From positions 8,284,701 to 8,348,700 of the forward strand of contig NC_051439.1 in NCBI RefSeq assembly GCF_001649575.2: a stretch of 64,000 nucleotides of DNA. Direction: 5' to 3'. Under the pieces are notes generated by a model, which was not told where the DNA came from, did no database searches, and worked only from the letters and a program-made list of their open reading frames with translations. Within the stretch, counting starts at the first letter, position 1, and each line of letters starts with the position of its first letter. The stretch is from Kryptolebias marmoratus (taxonomy: Eukaryota; Chordata; Actinopteri; Cyprinodontiformes; Rivulidae). The translations under genes were made by a program, and so were the position numbers. Positions 34,854-48,400 of this stretch are shown piece by piece.

Positions 34854-36437
34854 GGGACTGCAGACTAACGTGTTCTCGTGAGTCTGAGCGCGTGCCCGCC
34901 GGCTGTAGTAACTTTTAGCAAAGCACCTCCAGTGTGGGTGTGTTGGGGGGGGGATAGGTGCTCCTCGGCGGCTGTGGAGGTGGGGAGCTGCACCCCACCT
35001 CCAGCAGCTCCAGCCTCTTTGTCTGCACTCTCTTTTTTGTGTGTGTGTGTTTTGTTTTTGTCTCTTGTCCCCTCAGGAGACACCACTGTTACTGACACTC
35101 CAGCAAGCTGCAGAGCTTAAATATTGATTTCACAAACATCCAGGCGTTAGCAGCAAAGGTACTGATGAGTGAACTTTCCTCTGATGGTCCCAACATCCTG
35201 CTCAGGATTGCAGTTAAAGTTTCTGACTTCCACAGCTGGGGACAGCCTGACTTGAAAGTCTGCATCCAGATGAACAGGGCACCCCCCCACCCCGAACGCC
35301 TCATTACATTAGCGGCGAACTTTCTTTTTTGCATCTTCTCCCCACGACAAAAACGTCTCGCTTCGTCTCACTTGCTGCTTCTCGTCCCTCGCTCCGCCGT
35401 TGAATTATTGAGGCGGACTGAAGCAGCTGCTCTCGGCTTTGAGCTGAGAAGGGAGACAGGAGAGAGGGGAGGGGGAGGCATGGTGGGGCAGACTCATATA
35501 TGTTTAACGAGGAGGGGGGTTTGTCGGGAGCCTCTGGCAGGATGTCAGGTGTATTGACGGTGCACCACGCCAGGGAGATTTCCCTCTCTGTGGATGTAAG
35601 CGTACACTGATGTCTGCCACCCGGCCACCCCTCTTCCATCCCAGGATGTTTAAGAGGAGACGCTAGCAGGGAGGTCAAGGGGTCGCCTCACACGGAGAAA
35701 AAAAGCTTTTTATTTAAACATGAGAAAAATGACAGAGTTCAGCTATTCTGTGCAAAATCTACACGCCACCTCTCTTCATCTGCCCCCTTGTAGCAGACTC
35801 TAAGAGCCGCTGTCTTTTTCCTTGTTTTCCGCTCGGCTCCCAGCACCTCCTCCTCCTCCTCCTGTGTTTAAACTCCCAACCTCGCCTCCCGTGCTCCCCT
35901 GAAAGTGACCCCCCCCCCCCCCNNNNNNNNNNNNNNNNNNNNNNNNNNNNNNNNNNNCTTGTTGTGCCTCCACTCCTCAAACTTCTCCTTCTTTTCAATG
36001 AGCTGGCTTCTGAGCTTTAATAATGCAGCAGGCCAGGTGCACGCACAAGCAGCCCCTTTTGCAACCCGCACGAACACACACACGCACGCATCTCCACACA
36101 TAAAATTTTCATCGAAGGCTTTGTGGGGAGGGAGAGGAGGGCATCTGCAGCGTAATGCCGCCCTGAGACACAACACCAAGTCTTTAAACATTTCCTGCTC
36201 CGAGTGAAACTCGTCTTCAAGGGATGCACGTGTATCGAACGAGCCCATAACCCTGCAAGTGTGCAGGCCGACGGCATCAATATTTAAGCTTCGCATTGTA
36301 TCCCAGAGCTTCCTGGGAGCCTTAGCCAGAAATTCCTAAAATCAGTTTAGATCTCGAGGTGTTTAGGTGAGATTGGCGAGTTGCAGACGTAAGATGTTCT
36401 GTGTCAGGCAGCGTCTGTGTGTGCTCTGTAGGCGACT

Positions 36438-36473
<36 letters not shown>

Positions 36474-39400
36474 CCAGACTGACCTGCGAGTGGCGGTGAC
36501 TTACACTCTACACCAGCGGTCAAAGAGAGCTTTGTGACCTACAAATTGCTGGAAACCTCAAAGTGGTCAGATTCCCCCGGCTAAAGTGGTCAAGCACTTG
36601 TGTGTCTCAGCAGAAGTGGAGCCGCTCGACCTCCTGAGCTCGTCGGCCAGGAACGCCGCAAATGTTTTTTGACCCGTTTTTGTCCGCAGACTTCAATGAA
36701 TCGAGCTAGTTGTCGTGTTTATTGTCGTTGTCACTGGGAATGATGAGTTGAATGAGTTATCTGTAGGAAATTGTTCTGGAGAGTTAAGGGGTCCAGATTC
36801 TTTCTTGTTTGTTTATCTACATGTAGGACTTTTCTTTTTATCTGTTGTCTTATCTTCTGTGATTATGTCCAAGAGGGAACCACCCTTCGCTGTTTATTAC
36901 CTTCCCAGCAGGACAGCCCGCTGTATATAGACAGGAAGTTATGCATTATATGTTTTCTACAAAACACTAAAACTTACTAATGTTCAACCTGGACTGACCC
37001 ATTTTTACCTGTTGTCTAAATTGCCAAAATAAGGCTGCTGCTCTGTTAGATTCCTGTAATTTGACGCATGTTGCTGATGAATTAAAGAATCATGATTTAA
37101 ATGCACAAACACCCAGCAGAGTTTCAGTTTAGTTTTCCCTGGATGTTTGGTATAATTCCCAGTGTGACACTTTTTTAAAGAAAAAAACAAGTTGGGTACT
37201 CCATTTAACATTCTCCCTCCAAAGCGACTACTTTTAAAGTTTTAATTTTGACTCCATAGCATAACACCCATTGAGCAGGATTGCTATTATTTGTTGATCG
37301 GGGGGGGGGGGTCAAAGATCAAGGGAACATGTGTCCCCTTTTGCAAAAACCTTGTCAGTGCTGCAATTCTGAAACTGTGTATGATAGGAATGTCAAACTG
37401 CACAGCTGGACACCTCATAGGTCAAGGATGATCCCTATTGATTTCAAGGTTGCAGGATTAAAGCTCAAGGTCACAGCGGACCCCTTTGTGAAAGCTTTGT
37501 CCGTGCTCCAACTCTACACAAATGTTCAGGACAGCTGTGGGAGAGAATTCGGGTTTAAGATGTGTTTTTCACCTTTGATGTTTGCGATGAGGAGACTATT
37601 TTGGCCACTGCAGGCTCCTGTAGCTGCTGACGGGATGAGTGGAGAGGAGCAGAGACAGATGGGTCCGCTGCAGGCATTTCAAAATTACAACATTTAGCAT
37701 TAAATGCAAAGTTTTTAGTGAAACAATCCCCATAAGCAACCTTTTTAGGAAGTTTTGTCAGCACATAATTGACGGCAACCACAAGAAAATGCGCGGCGAC
37801 CGAACAGCCGGATCAAAACTAAGGAGCAAGCTAACGTTAGCCTAGCGCTTCAGCTAACTTCTCGACACGCTAGCAGAACGGACATGTGAGTTTATGGAGA
37901 AATTTTGGAGCTGTGTGTGTGTAAAACTCGCTCAGCTTAGGCAAAACTTTGTTTCAGTCAAGCTGAAAGCTGTCCAGCAAAACGTCCGGTTAAAAAAATA
38001 AACATATTTTACTTTATTAATGTTATAACTATAACATAAGGGGAGTTTACTTGTAAAACTATTATTTTACGAAAGGGAGAGCTGTTTCTTTACTCGCATG
38101 AAACACACAAGTGAGGACTTTGTTTGTTTATTTCTCTAATATGCTCATGCTAATGAAATTTAGGATATTTTACTGTACAGTTGTTTAGATTGTATCAATC
38201 TACTGTATAATAAGACACTTTTTAGGTGGTTCCATCATAAAAACATGGAGTTCAGATCTCTGGGCCCTACGCATTGTTTTCCCTTTCTTGTAACTTTTAA
38301 GCTGATTTGTCAGTCATTATTATTAATCATTAAGCGCTTATTTGGCCACCACACAGATCTAAACCTTTCTTTACATCAAACAAACCAAAACAATAAGCAG
38401 AAACTTCTTCATGGGTTGGTTTGAAACGACCAGCCTGTAAAAACGTCACAGGTTGGTTTCTCTGCTAATGGTTGTAGGAAGGAGTTAGCCGTCTTAGTCG
38501 CCGGAAACCTCAAAAAAGGACAACAAAATACACCGGCACGGCTTCCACAGAAGGAAAATGGACAAAGCTCTTCCTTAGGAATTACTTTAATCTCTGGGGA
38601 CGGGACATCTGGAACGATGGCGGTCAGTCACGTGAGGTTCCTGTCGGCCGGTTCAGGCCAGAAGCGGCTTGCGAGGCGTGGCGTTTTGAAAGTTACCCCC
38701 CCCCCCACTCATCCCTTCCTCCAGTCTTCTTTAAAACAAACGGCATCTCTAGGAAGTAGCAGCAGCATTTTACTTTTAATCTAACCTCTAATAAAAATAG
38801 AAATCCCACCTACACAAAGAATGGACAGCAGCAGAGCAGCCATCCCACAGAGTTTAGTTCAGAGGTTAAAGAGTTTTTATAAACTAACAAACAATACACA
38901 ATGCAGATTATTTTTATTATTATTACTTTTTGGCCAAGGTATTTTTCCTATATGACATAAAATACAGACATAAATAGTAGTAATCGAGTATTCACAGGTG
39001 GTCCATAACCAGTTATTTAAAAAGTGGCAAATAAACGCCAACTAATTGGTCATTTGATTACTTGGTCGACCTATAGTTTAGTTTGTGATATAAGGAGCGT
39101 TATCACGTAATTTGATATAAACACCTAAATTTTTAATGTTTCCATTCAGGGCTCCAGACTGACTTTTAGCTCTGGTGTGTCTAACCTTTTCATGCAACCA
39201 GTTTTTATTTTTTAACAGCTCCTTGACCACCACAATATAACCTTTTTTTAAAAGGTCACATTTTTCTCATTTCCTGTACAGATTGACTGTCAATTTACCT
39301 TATCGTGGTTTTATTTTACCTGTAGCACAAACAGAAATGAGCGAAAATCTTAATTATTCTGAAGAGAAATTATAAAGTGCTGTTTGCTGTTCCCACATAC

Positions 39401-42400
39401 TTAACCACCCCCCAGCTGGCTTTGCATCCCTCCACCATTTTGTTTTTCTAGACTTTTAAAAGTTGCATTTATTTTAACTTTAAGTTCTGTTGCTATTTAT
39501 TTAGTTATGTCGACTTTTATGTCATCACACAAAGGCAGCATTCACTGTGCTCCTTTGTTTTTAGTAAATAACTTTCCTCCCTTTCTATTTTCAGATTAAA
39601 AGTTTCGGTTGTAATAATGCCTGAGTCATTGTGCGGCGATGTTAAATAAGAAAGGAAACAAAAGATAACTCGCTAAAAATATAATAAAAGAACTGGAAAC
39701 GTTGTGGACAAAGAGAAATGTAGTTTGACATTTATTACACGTTACAGTACCACAATCGGCAAAATATTCTGAATAACTTTTTATTTTCACTTCATTGCCG
39801 TTCGAGACAAAAACCAGTGGAACAAAGAGCTGTAAGAGTGAGGCAGACTGAGCTTCTGCTTTAAGTTTTATTGTAAATAAACTGTCAGGTTAGAACAAAG
39901 TCTGATTACACCCAACTTTAAAAAAATCGGAGTTTAGCATAGCAAAAATGATTAACTAGGCCTGTTTTTAATAGACTGATTGACTGTTTATGGGCTGTTT
40001 TTAAAGTAGGAAAACATGCAAAATATTCTAAATACAAAATGAAAATCTCCCCTTCTCACATTGTTTTCCCCCTTCAGTAAATTGTGAATGGGTGCCACCA
40101 CACCCTGTAGGCTGAATTCAGCCCGTGGACCACCAGTTGGTGATCACCTTTTTTTTTTTTGCATATCTTTGTTTTGCTAGAACTAGAGCGCCTGTAGTTG
40201 GGCTTTAACGTTGGCTACACTTGTGCTGCACCTTGATGTGACCATTTAATAAGCTGACTGGCCTTCATTGGCTCAAAACACAGCTGTAGATGGAAATCAG
40301 CGTCTCCATCAGTCATGACTGACATGTAGACGGAGTTAGAGGTCGACCGGTCAGAGTTTTTCTGTGGCCGAGGCCGAGCTTTAGACATCAGGGCATCCGA
40401 TGGTTGATATAAACACAGATTATGTATATGTATAATAGGTACTTTTTATTTGAACAAAATATAACAATGATTGCTTCACCTAAATCAACGTAGAACAGCT
40501 GTCAAAAAACTTGTTTTTTTTTCAATGTTTTCAATGCTTCTAACACTATTTCTACATTATTAAATGATTGCTTGGGGAGTTTGTGTAACTCAAACTTATC
40601 AGGGTTTGTTTTTAAATTGAGTTAGAAAACGGCAATCTTAGTTTACAGCTAAATTTGGCGATCTGTTACAGAAATTCTCCCGTTAGAGTCCGGAGTATCT
40701 CGGCACAGCTCATTAGCAGATGATCTCAGGCCTAACTTTTTGCTCGATTTCCTCCCGAAATGACTCCACTTCTGTCGACTCTCCTTACAGCTTTTAGTCG
40801 CTGCTTCTTTTCAAAATAAGAGAACTTTACTTTTCCTCTTTCGACCTGGAGTCTCTGATGCCAACTCCCTCTGACTCTGTTTTACATCCGGGGATTGTTT
40901 TACAGACTTAATATTGGTCGTGCGCCGAGACCATCCGAAGTGAACTCACAATGTTCGAATGTAAACAAACGACTTGTAATTGTTGTCAACAAAAACATAA
41001 TGGCTGATTTTGCTCATTTATCCCAACTTCTGCGGTAGACTTTTGGGAGTGAATGATGCATATTTAGTAGTTCTTTTTTATCATAGATAATACACAAATC
41101 AAAAAAGTTGGAAAAATGCAACTTTTGACAGCTATTGTAGTTTTAAAAAAAACACAAATCTTTCCGGTTGTAGAAGCTCCTGCATCTTTATTTTCCCACT
41201 TGGGAACTGATTCAGTACGTACAGGCATGGCCAGTATCAGCTGATTAATTGGTATTTTTTAGAGAGAAACTACGATTTCAAAAGACTCTTTTCTTTTTAA
41301 GTGAATTGGACACATTGAGTGTTACTGTACTGTATGCATTTAATCCACTGCTTTTCACAACTTGTAGTTTCTATTAAAAGATAATTCTCCTTTCGTTGTT
41401 GTAAGCTACATTGAATTCCTTCATCCTTGGTCTCATCTTTATTTAGGTTCTTCTGCAATGCTTTAAATCGTTGCTCTGATGGCGTCACATTGACTGCCTT
41501 TTCCTTTTTGTGTTGGCTCTTGCTTCGATTTTGACCGGGGTCGGACCTGTGACCTGGGGCAGGGGGCGCTTCGGATCAGTTGGACCCAAGATGGGGAAAA
41601 AAATGTGAAACGTTAGGTGCGCCAGTGCAACCAAAGAAGAATATTATTCACACTCAGCAGACTTTTGGTCGCATTCAAGCCCTGTGGTTTTTTTATTCAC
41701 ATTGTCTTGATTTTCCTGAAATATGAATGAAAAGCTTCTTAATGTTACGTTCCAAAAACTATGGCTCAGTGGCGTTCAGACTGGACTGACAATCTGAAGC
41801 ATTTGAACAGAAACTTCATCGTTTCTGCTTCTGTCATCCTAAATTATTCAACAAATAAAATTAGCCCACCATGCTTAAACATCTGCGATACTATCTGAGG
41901 GCCAAGGTGTCATCATGTAGGAATTATCGTCTCCGTACTTCAGACTCTGTTTGCCTATTCATATCTTTTGCAGACTAAATCTGCATACTAACAATGCATT
42001 TGCATACGATCAGTAGTACGAGCAGGTCAGGTGCAGGTCATGACTTGTAACACGCCGCAGCAGTTGTCAGTTCTTTTTCCTCTTAGCAGAAAGTAAACAT
42101 GAACACAGACGAACCTGGACCCATATAAATAAAAATCTATGCGCTGATCTACTATGATCCATGTGGACATTTACTTGACATTGTCAATCTTATGAGTTCT
42201 TAACAATCTGAGCTGACTGGCAAACGTGTTGAGTTTGTTGTTTCTTGTTACGAGTTTCTGTCGACGGGCTGAAAATGCCAAAATCAGAGTCTCAATATTG
42301 CACGGAGTAACACCTGGATGCTGAACAGCACACACACCGTAGTGATCACACCAAATCGAGACACGTGTTCAGGCAGATTTGACTTCCTCCTTCGGTAGCT

Positions 42401-45400
42401 TTGCGGCAGAGAGGCTTGTTTTCACCAATGAAGACAGAATATTACCAAAACATGGCGGAGCAGTCTGAACTGACCCCGGGACATGATGTTGAACAAAAGG
42501 TCTCCTCTTCTATCTTTAGCTTGTATTTTATTTTCCCAGATTACATTATTGTGAAAATGACAGCGTGGTATACACCCAGATGCTTCGATCTTTGCGACCA
42601 AATATTCAGATTGTCGTTTAGCTGCTGACGGGTCGCAGCTCGTATTTTAGAACCTCGAATCATTGCAAGTTTGGTTTATTGACTCACTCGTGTGTCAAAT
42701 AGTTTTTCTGAACTACTTTCTGTTCATTAAATTACTCTTAATTTGAATTATTGCCTAAATTTGGCTTCCTTAAAGGGGATAGTTTAGATCTTCTGAACTG
42801 GGTTTATGTGGAAAAGTCAAACAATTATTATCTTATCTGTCCTAGATCGTAATTTGAACAGTCTCAGTTTGGAGAAACAGTTTAATTTTGCCCAGATTAA
42901 CAAGCTAATATGACGTTTACGTGGTGCCATTAGCACATCAATTTAGTCTGAATTAAACTTTGTTTCTCCAAACTGAGGTTGCTCAAAGAGCTAACCACAA
43001 CAGGTAAGATATTATTGATCATAACCTACTTCGTGCTTTAAGCAATGGTCATGTAACACCGTGATGGAGGTGGGTATTAAAGCCCCGCATCCCGAGTGCA
43101 CAGACTCTGGTTCCAAAAATACAACATAGCAACCCCCATTAAACGGGCTCCTATGGTTTCATTTCCGTGATGAAGCCAAGATGCGAGGTCTAATATCTGT
43201 GTTTTCAATGGATAATTTTAAAAAGACAGTTTCCTGAAGGTTGAGATGAAGACTTGTAGTGTTGTTACCACGAGTCCTTCCACTGGAAAGCCTCTGATAG
43301 AACAGAGGCTTCGGGTACGCAGACGTATGCCTCTGTTTATTCTAATAGCTGGGGACACTGGTCCATTGGATCAGTGTGGATCAGTGGCATAGATTCTGGC
43401 AGTCAAGTCGTAGCTCACCCGTTACTGCAGTTTCCACTTTGTAGTCCCTTTTTCGCAGGAAGCGGAATCACTTAGTGTTGAAAATAGCACCGTTTGGAAA
43501 AGCACTGTAGTGGTTAGGAAACAAGTTGGCGCATTATCGCAACCTCGCGGTAGTGTTAGCAGCGTGTTACTACCAGGTGCCGATAGGAAAAAAAAGGAGA
43601 CAGTCGCTTATCAAACAGTTGCATTACTTCATTAGATTTGTATATCTTAACAACTCTTTGAATTAAAAAAAAAAATCATTGCCCATCCCTACTTCAAACG
43701 ATCTGAAATATTGCTATAAGGAGCATGCTGATGCAGACATTATGTAGGTAATTTGAGCATTTGCAGATCACTCATTAAACTGTATTACTTAATTTTTTTC
43801 CAGATATGCTGATGGAGCTTATGAACTTCTTTGCCGCGTTTCATCCTGACAGACGTAAACGTGGAAGATCTGTTTAAATAGATCCTAATTTCATCTCAAT
43901 GTTAACAGGTAGAAAGAAGCACAAAGGAAAAAAAAATCAGAGAACCATCATCGGTTAAAAGAAGAGAGCACAACAGCCTGATTATCTCCAAACTATGTTT
44001 CATTGATCAGTTCATTGACTAATGATGGGGGGCTGTGACACTGAGCTACTGTCCTTCTCATTAGGACCTTATTGGTCTGTCAGAGGAGTGTCTGCTCTGA
44101 GCGCACGGGGCACTGTCATATCCACGCGCCGGGTCGATTGATGGTCCATTAACAGCCTATTAAACATGACTAAGTGAAGGAGTTCGGAGTACAGTGTTTG
44201 GCCAATGGGGGTTTCCCTCTCAACAGCACTGTTCTGTCTGATAATAGACTGGTGACTTTCCATCCTCAAATGTTGTTGGCCTTTATATGATGTAGTAGTC
44301 AATTTAAAATATTTAAATTGACGAAAATGACTGCTCTTAAAAAAAACGACTTTGTTTACTGTTGCTTACAATTCATAAAAACAAAAAAGGCAAATTGCAA
44401 ACATTTGTGCGTTGTCTCAAATGTCATAATTGTGACAAACGGGTGTTTCTGTTTTGTGTGTTTTGCTTTTAGATATCTTGGTTTTTAGATTTATGGGTTT
44501 AGAGGATTGATACTTATTTGTCACAGAAGCGGTGAGGAGAAAATATACAGACCATCTGGAGCTCATGAGATCCAGAAGTTGTTTTTTTTTTTTTACTTAG
44601 GTCTTGTTAACCTTCATCTACAGTGTACTTGCACATAAATCTATTAATTGCAAAAGATTGCCCGTGCATTCTTATGGTTTACTAATCTAGAGTATCTTAT
44701 TCTGTACCGCAGTAGTTACAGCAACCATCTCAGCTGCCATTCGCTGAGCTCCAGTAAGGGATGGCAACTAACTCTGGCATCCAGTGAAACATGCGCTGAG
44801 TGGCTCTGTCAGTAATGTGTGACTCTGTTTAAACACCTTTTAATTGAACTTGTTTGCATTTATTAGTAAAAGTCTGCTAAATTGCAATTAATTAGCTGCC
44901 ACGTTGAAAGCTGATTTGTTCGGAATCTGACGTCCTGAAACTTTAAAGAGGTGCAGGTGGAGGTGTGTACCTAATGTCGTTTACTAGAGTCGGAAAGTGT
45001 TTGCCACGTGTCATTGAACTGATCGTTATTTGCTGTTTGTTTAAGACTTTCAGAACATCCACAAAGCATCACCTAAAACACAGAGTCCTTCCGAACTTTT
45101 TCCTCAGTAATTAGATGAAGAGTCACTTAACAGGAAACATTCTGTCTGGGCTGCCCTGTTTCTTCGGCTCCATACGATGTTATTATTGGATTGTGAAAAC
45201 TAATGTTCGACGTGAACGTAAAAACAACATTGGCTAATTTCCAATAAGTTGAGAAAGTTGGTAGTTTAAACCCCACCAATAGAAAAATCAGAAAAGACAG
45301 AATTCTACAGCACTATTGTGTCATGTCCTTTCTTCTGCGTACTTATCTTACCCCACGCCTGAGTATTCAGTTGCGGGAACATATCTTCACACAGTGGCAG

Positions 45401-48400
45401 GCGTTAAAAAACAACCAAAAACAGAACAGCAAAGACCTCACGCATAATTTGAGAAACGCAAAATTGTCCCCCATTGCTACGACTTGAAATGCCGTCTGTC
45501 TAGTTCATCTTGTGAGCTGGATAACTTGATAAATAAGTGAGGTACCAACTTCCATTTTGGTGTGTGGCTGCATCTAGGCATAAGTAAGGTTGCTATGGAA
45601 AATTGGGTTGCCATGTCAAAAACCAGGATGGTCTCCACCATATTATAATGTGTGAACTGCCATCCCATTTATTTGAGGAAACCATACTTTTAATGCATAA
45701 AACCCCCCAAAACTATAAAGGATAGTTTCCTCAAATGACTGGGGTGGCTGAAGATTATTCTGTGGTGGCCAAGGCCATCGGTGGCCACCCCCTGGCTCCG
45801 CCATTGTGCCTGATGACAAAGAAAAGTGCTCCCTCCACTCGCCAGGAAACGTCAAAAACATTCACTATTCAAGACCATTAGCCATCAGTTGATCCATCAA
45901 TTATATGCCAAGTTTTTAGCCAATAGCTTTTTGGAAATTGTTTTGTTGGTTCAAAAATCCTCTTTATTATCTTTAGCATGTAATATGTTTTGGGGGGGGA
46001 AATGAACATGTTTTTGGCCACAGTCTAAAATAGTGTTCAAAAGTAAAATTTGAAAATTAGTTTTTCATTATAACTCCTAGAAAACTGTTGTTCAAACTTA
46101 ATTTAAAGCAATTATAAGACACTTGTGCTTGTTGGAAGCAAAGATTTAAAGACAGCTAGAGTGGCTTAGGACATTTGCACAGTAATGTAGCTAAAAATTA
46201 CTTTATTACACCTACTTTAAAAAGGAAATTGAAGACCTGCTACCTTCAAACAGCTCAATCCAATGCAGTACAAATAAATCACTGTTAAAGTTTCAAGTAA
46301 AATCCTTGTCAGTTTTTAGTCTGTTTTATTAAAAACCTGTCATCGTTGATTTTGTTTGGTGTAAAAATGCAGCAGGAAGTAGGATGATTGTCCTTGTCTG
46401 ACGCCGTCTTTTTTTTTTTGATTTTTCAGGTTAGCGTTATACGTGTACGAGTACCTGCTACATGTGGGAGCACAGAAGTCCGCACAGACTTTCCTGTCTG
46501 AGGTAAGACGCCATCCGTGACTCAAACTGGTTTCGAAAGAAAAGAGCTCAGACTGAATGTTCGCAGACCTTCATTTGTCGAGTCTTTCTGTGGAAATTAC
46601 CGGCGTTTTAACTCTAGCCAGATCTTGTTGAAACTTGTTACCTCAGAAATGGGCCATAAGTACTTCTGAATGCAAGGCAACTATCCTCATTCCTAATCTT
46701 TATTAACTGTACACTCCTGGCTAAAAACAAGTACACTTAATTACAAGTGTAAAGTTTTACATGTTAGGATATAATAAAACAACCAAACATGAATCTGTTT
46801 CCTACCGTGTCTTAAACTTAGCTAAAAACAACGTTAAATGAAAGGCAGAACTCATTACACTGTATAATAATTGACCATAAATCTAGCTAGTAATGTCTAA
46901 GAGACAACTCGGGCTGAATCTCATTTCCTAGTTTTGCTCCTACCCAGCCAACATGTCTGGCCTTATCCCTCAGCCCTTAATTTGAACTCAAAAAGCAAAG
47001 TGGTTAAATATATTTCACCCCTTAGAGAAGCTGAAACACCTTCAGCTGTTGCAGATTCCTTTTACATAAACAATGCAACGCTGTGTCAAGATGTTCGAAT
47101 GCGCCATGTAAATCTAGTTATCTAGCTTGCAACAGACTTTGGCAAACAGTGTTATTTTTTTTATGCTCTACCAGGATACCAAAGTAATACACCAGGATAC
47201 GCCAAACTAGACATAACTGTCTTTGTGCCTGTTTAAAAATAAAAGAAGAAGAGAGGTTTTTGGGATTTCTGCTTATACCTTTTTGTTTACAGCTTTTGCC
47301 TAAGAAGTCTCAGTTTCAAGGGCCAGATTGCCTTACCCAGTTAACCTATCTCGACATCTTTAAAGAGATTGGGAAATCCCGACTCTCCCTCGTGAATGTG
47401 CTGAATGTACGGGGTCGAGCTTTGAAGTAAAACAAGAGGTTAAGTGGGATTCAGCCCGAGTCCATCCTTACTGCTTCCAGTAACTAAAAGAGGCGAAGTA
47501 GAAGCTAGGTCCTGCTAATCAAACGCATCGATTAGCAGCTCTTCCACAAAGGGCGACCTCCTCCTATTAAAGCTGAAGTTGTAGCAGTTTGCTGCTCTGG
47601 AGCGTACATGCTAATTATGGCTGAACGAGTATGGCCGGTTTGGAAGAGTTTAATCTGAGCAAACCCCAAACCCTCTGGAGCAAAGACCTTTGGACGAACA
47701 AGGACGAAGTGGAGGTCTTTGGTCATCGTACACAGTGCCACAAACCAGCTGTCAAGCATGGTGGTGGAGGGTGATGATTTGGGCTTGTTGTGAAGTAATG
47801 GAGTCGTTGAATTCATCTGTTTGCCAAAGTATTTTAGAGTTGAATGTGAGGCCATCTGTTTGATAGATGGATCGATAAAACACCATGACAAAGATCCTGA
47901 TCACAGCAGCAGATCTGCAACAGAATGAATGAAAAAGTCTTAATGGCTCAGTGCAAAATTAGACATCAACCTGATTGAAATTCTGTGCAAGGAGCTGCGT
48001 ATAAACAAATGTCCTCAGATCTCAATGAAGTAAAGGAAAGTTGTAAAAATGAGGCCAGAATTCCCCCACATTCGTGTGAGGAATCGATGAGTTTATGTTT
48101 AGCTTTTGTCGCACCTCTTCTTCATCTGGCTTAGTTCTTGATAAATAAACACTGTCACAGGTGATTTTCATCTTAGACTGCCTTTACCTCATTTTAAAAT
48201 CTGAGAAGGACCAGATAATTATCGTCCTAGTAAATAAAACTTTACATTTTAAATAAAAAGGATGCGTCTCCGCTTCATTATGTGTCAATGCAAACATGCT
48301 CTGCTCGATTACAGCATAAATGTTTCATCAGGAAATCCTGTAAGGTCCACCTGATCGTGCTTACTGCCCATCTTTGTCAACGTGCTGAGCTTAAAACCAA

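Larger units (their letters stand above)
34204..46429 (+). other. ssbp4 intron 1
   Basis: 12.2 kb intron with an (AT)n array, GT array, gap, family B, FB4 and hAT-like remnants. Sequence at 43980-44180 and 44690-44960 is unlike the repeats and contains TAAT/ATTA homeodomain-type sites; possible conserved non-coding DNA. Confidence 0.7.
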
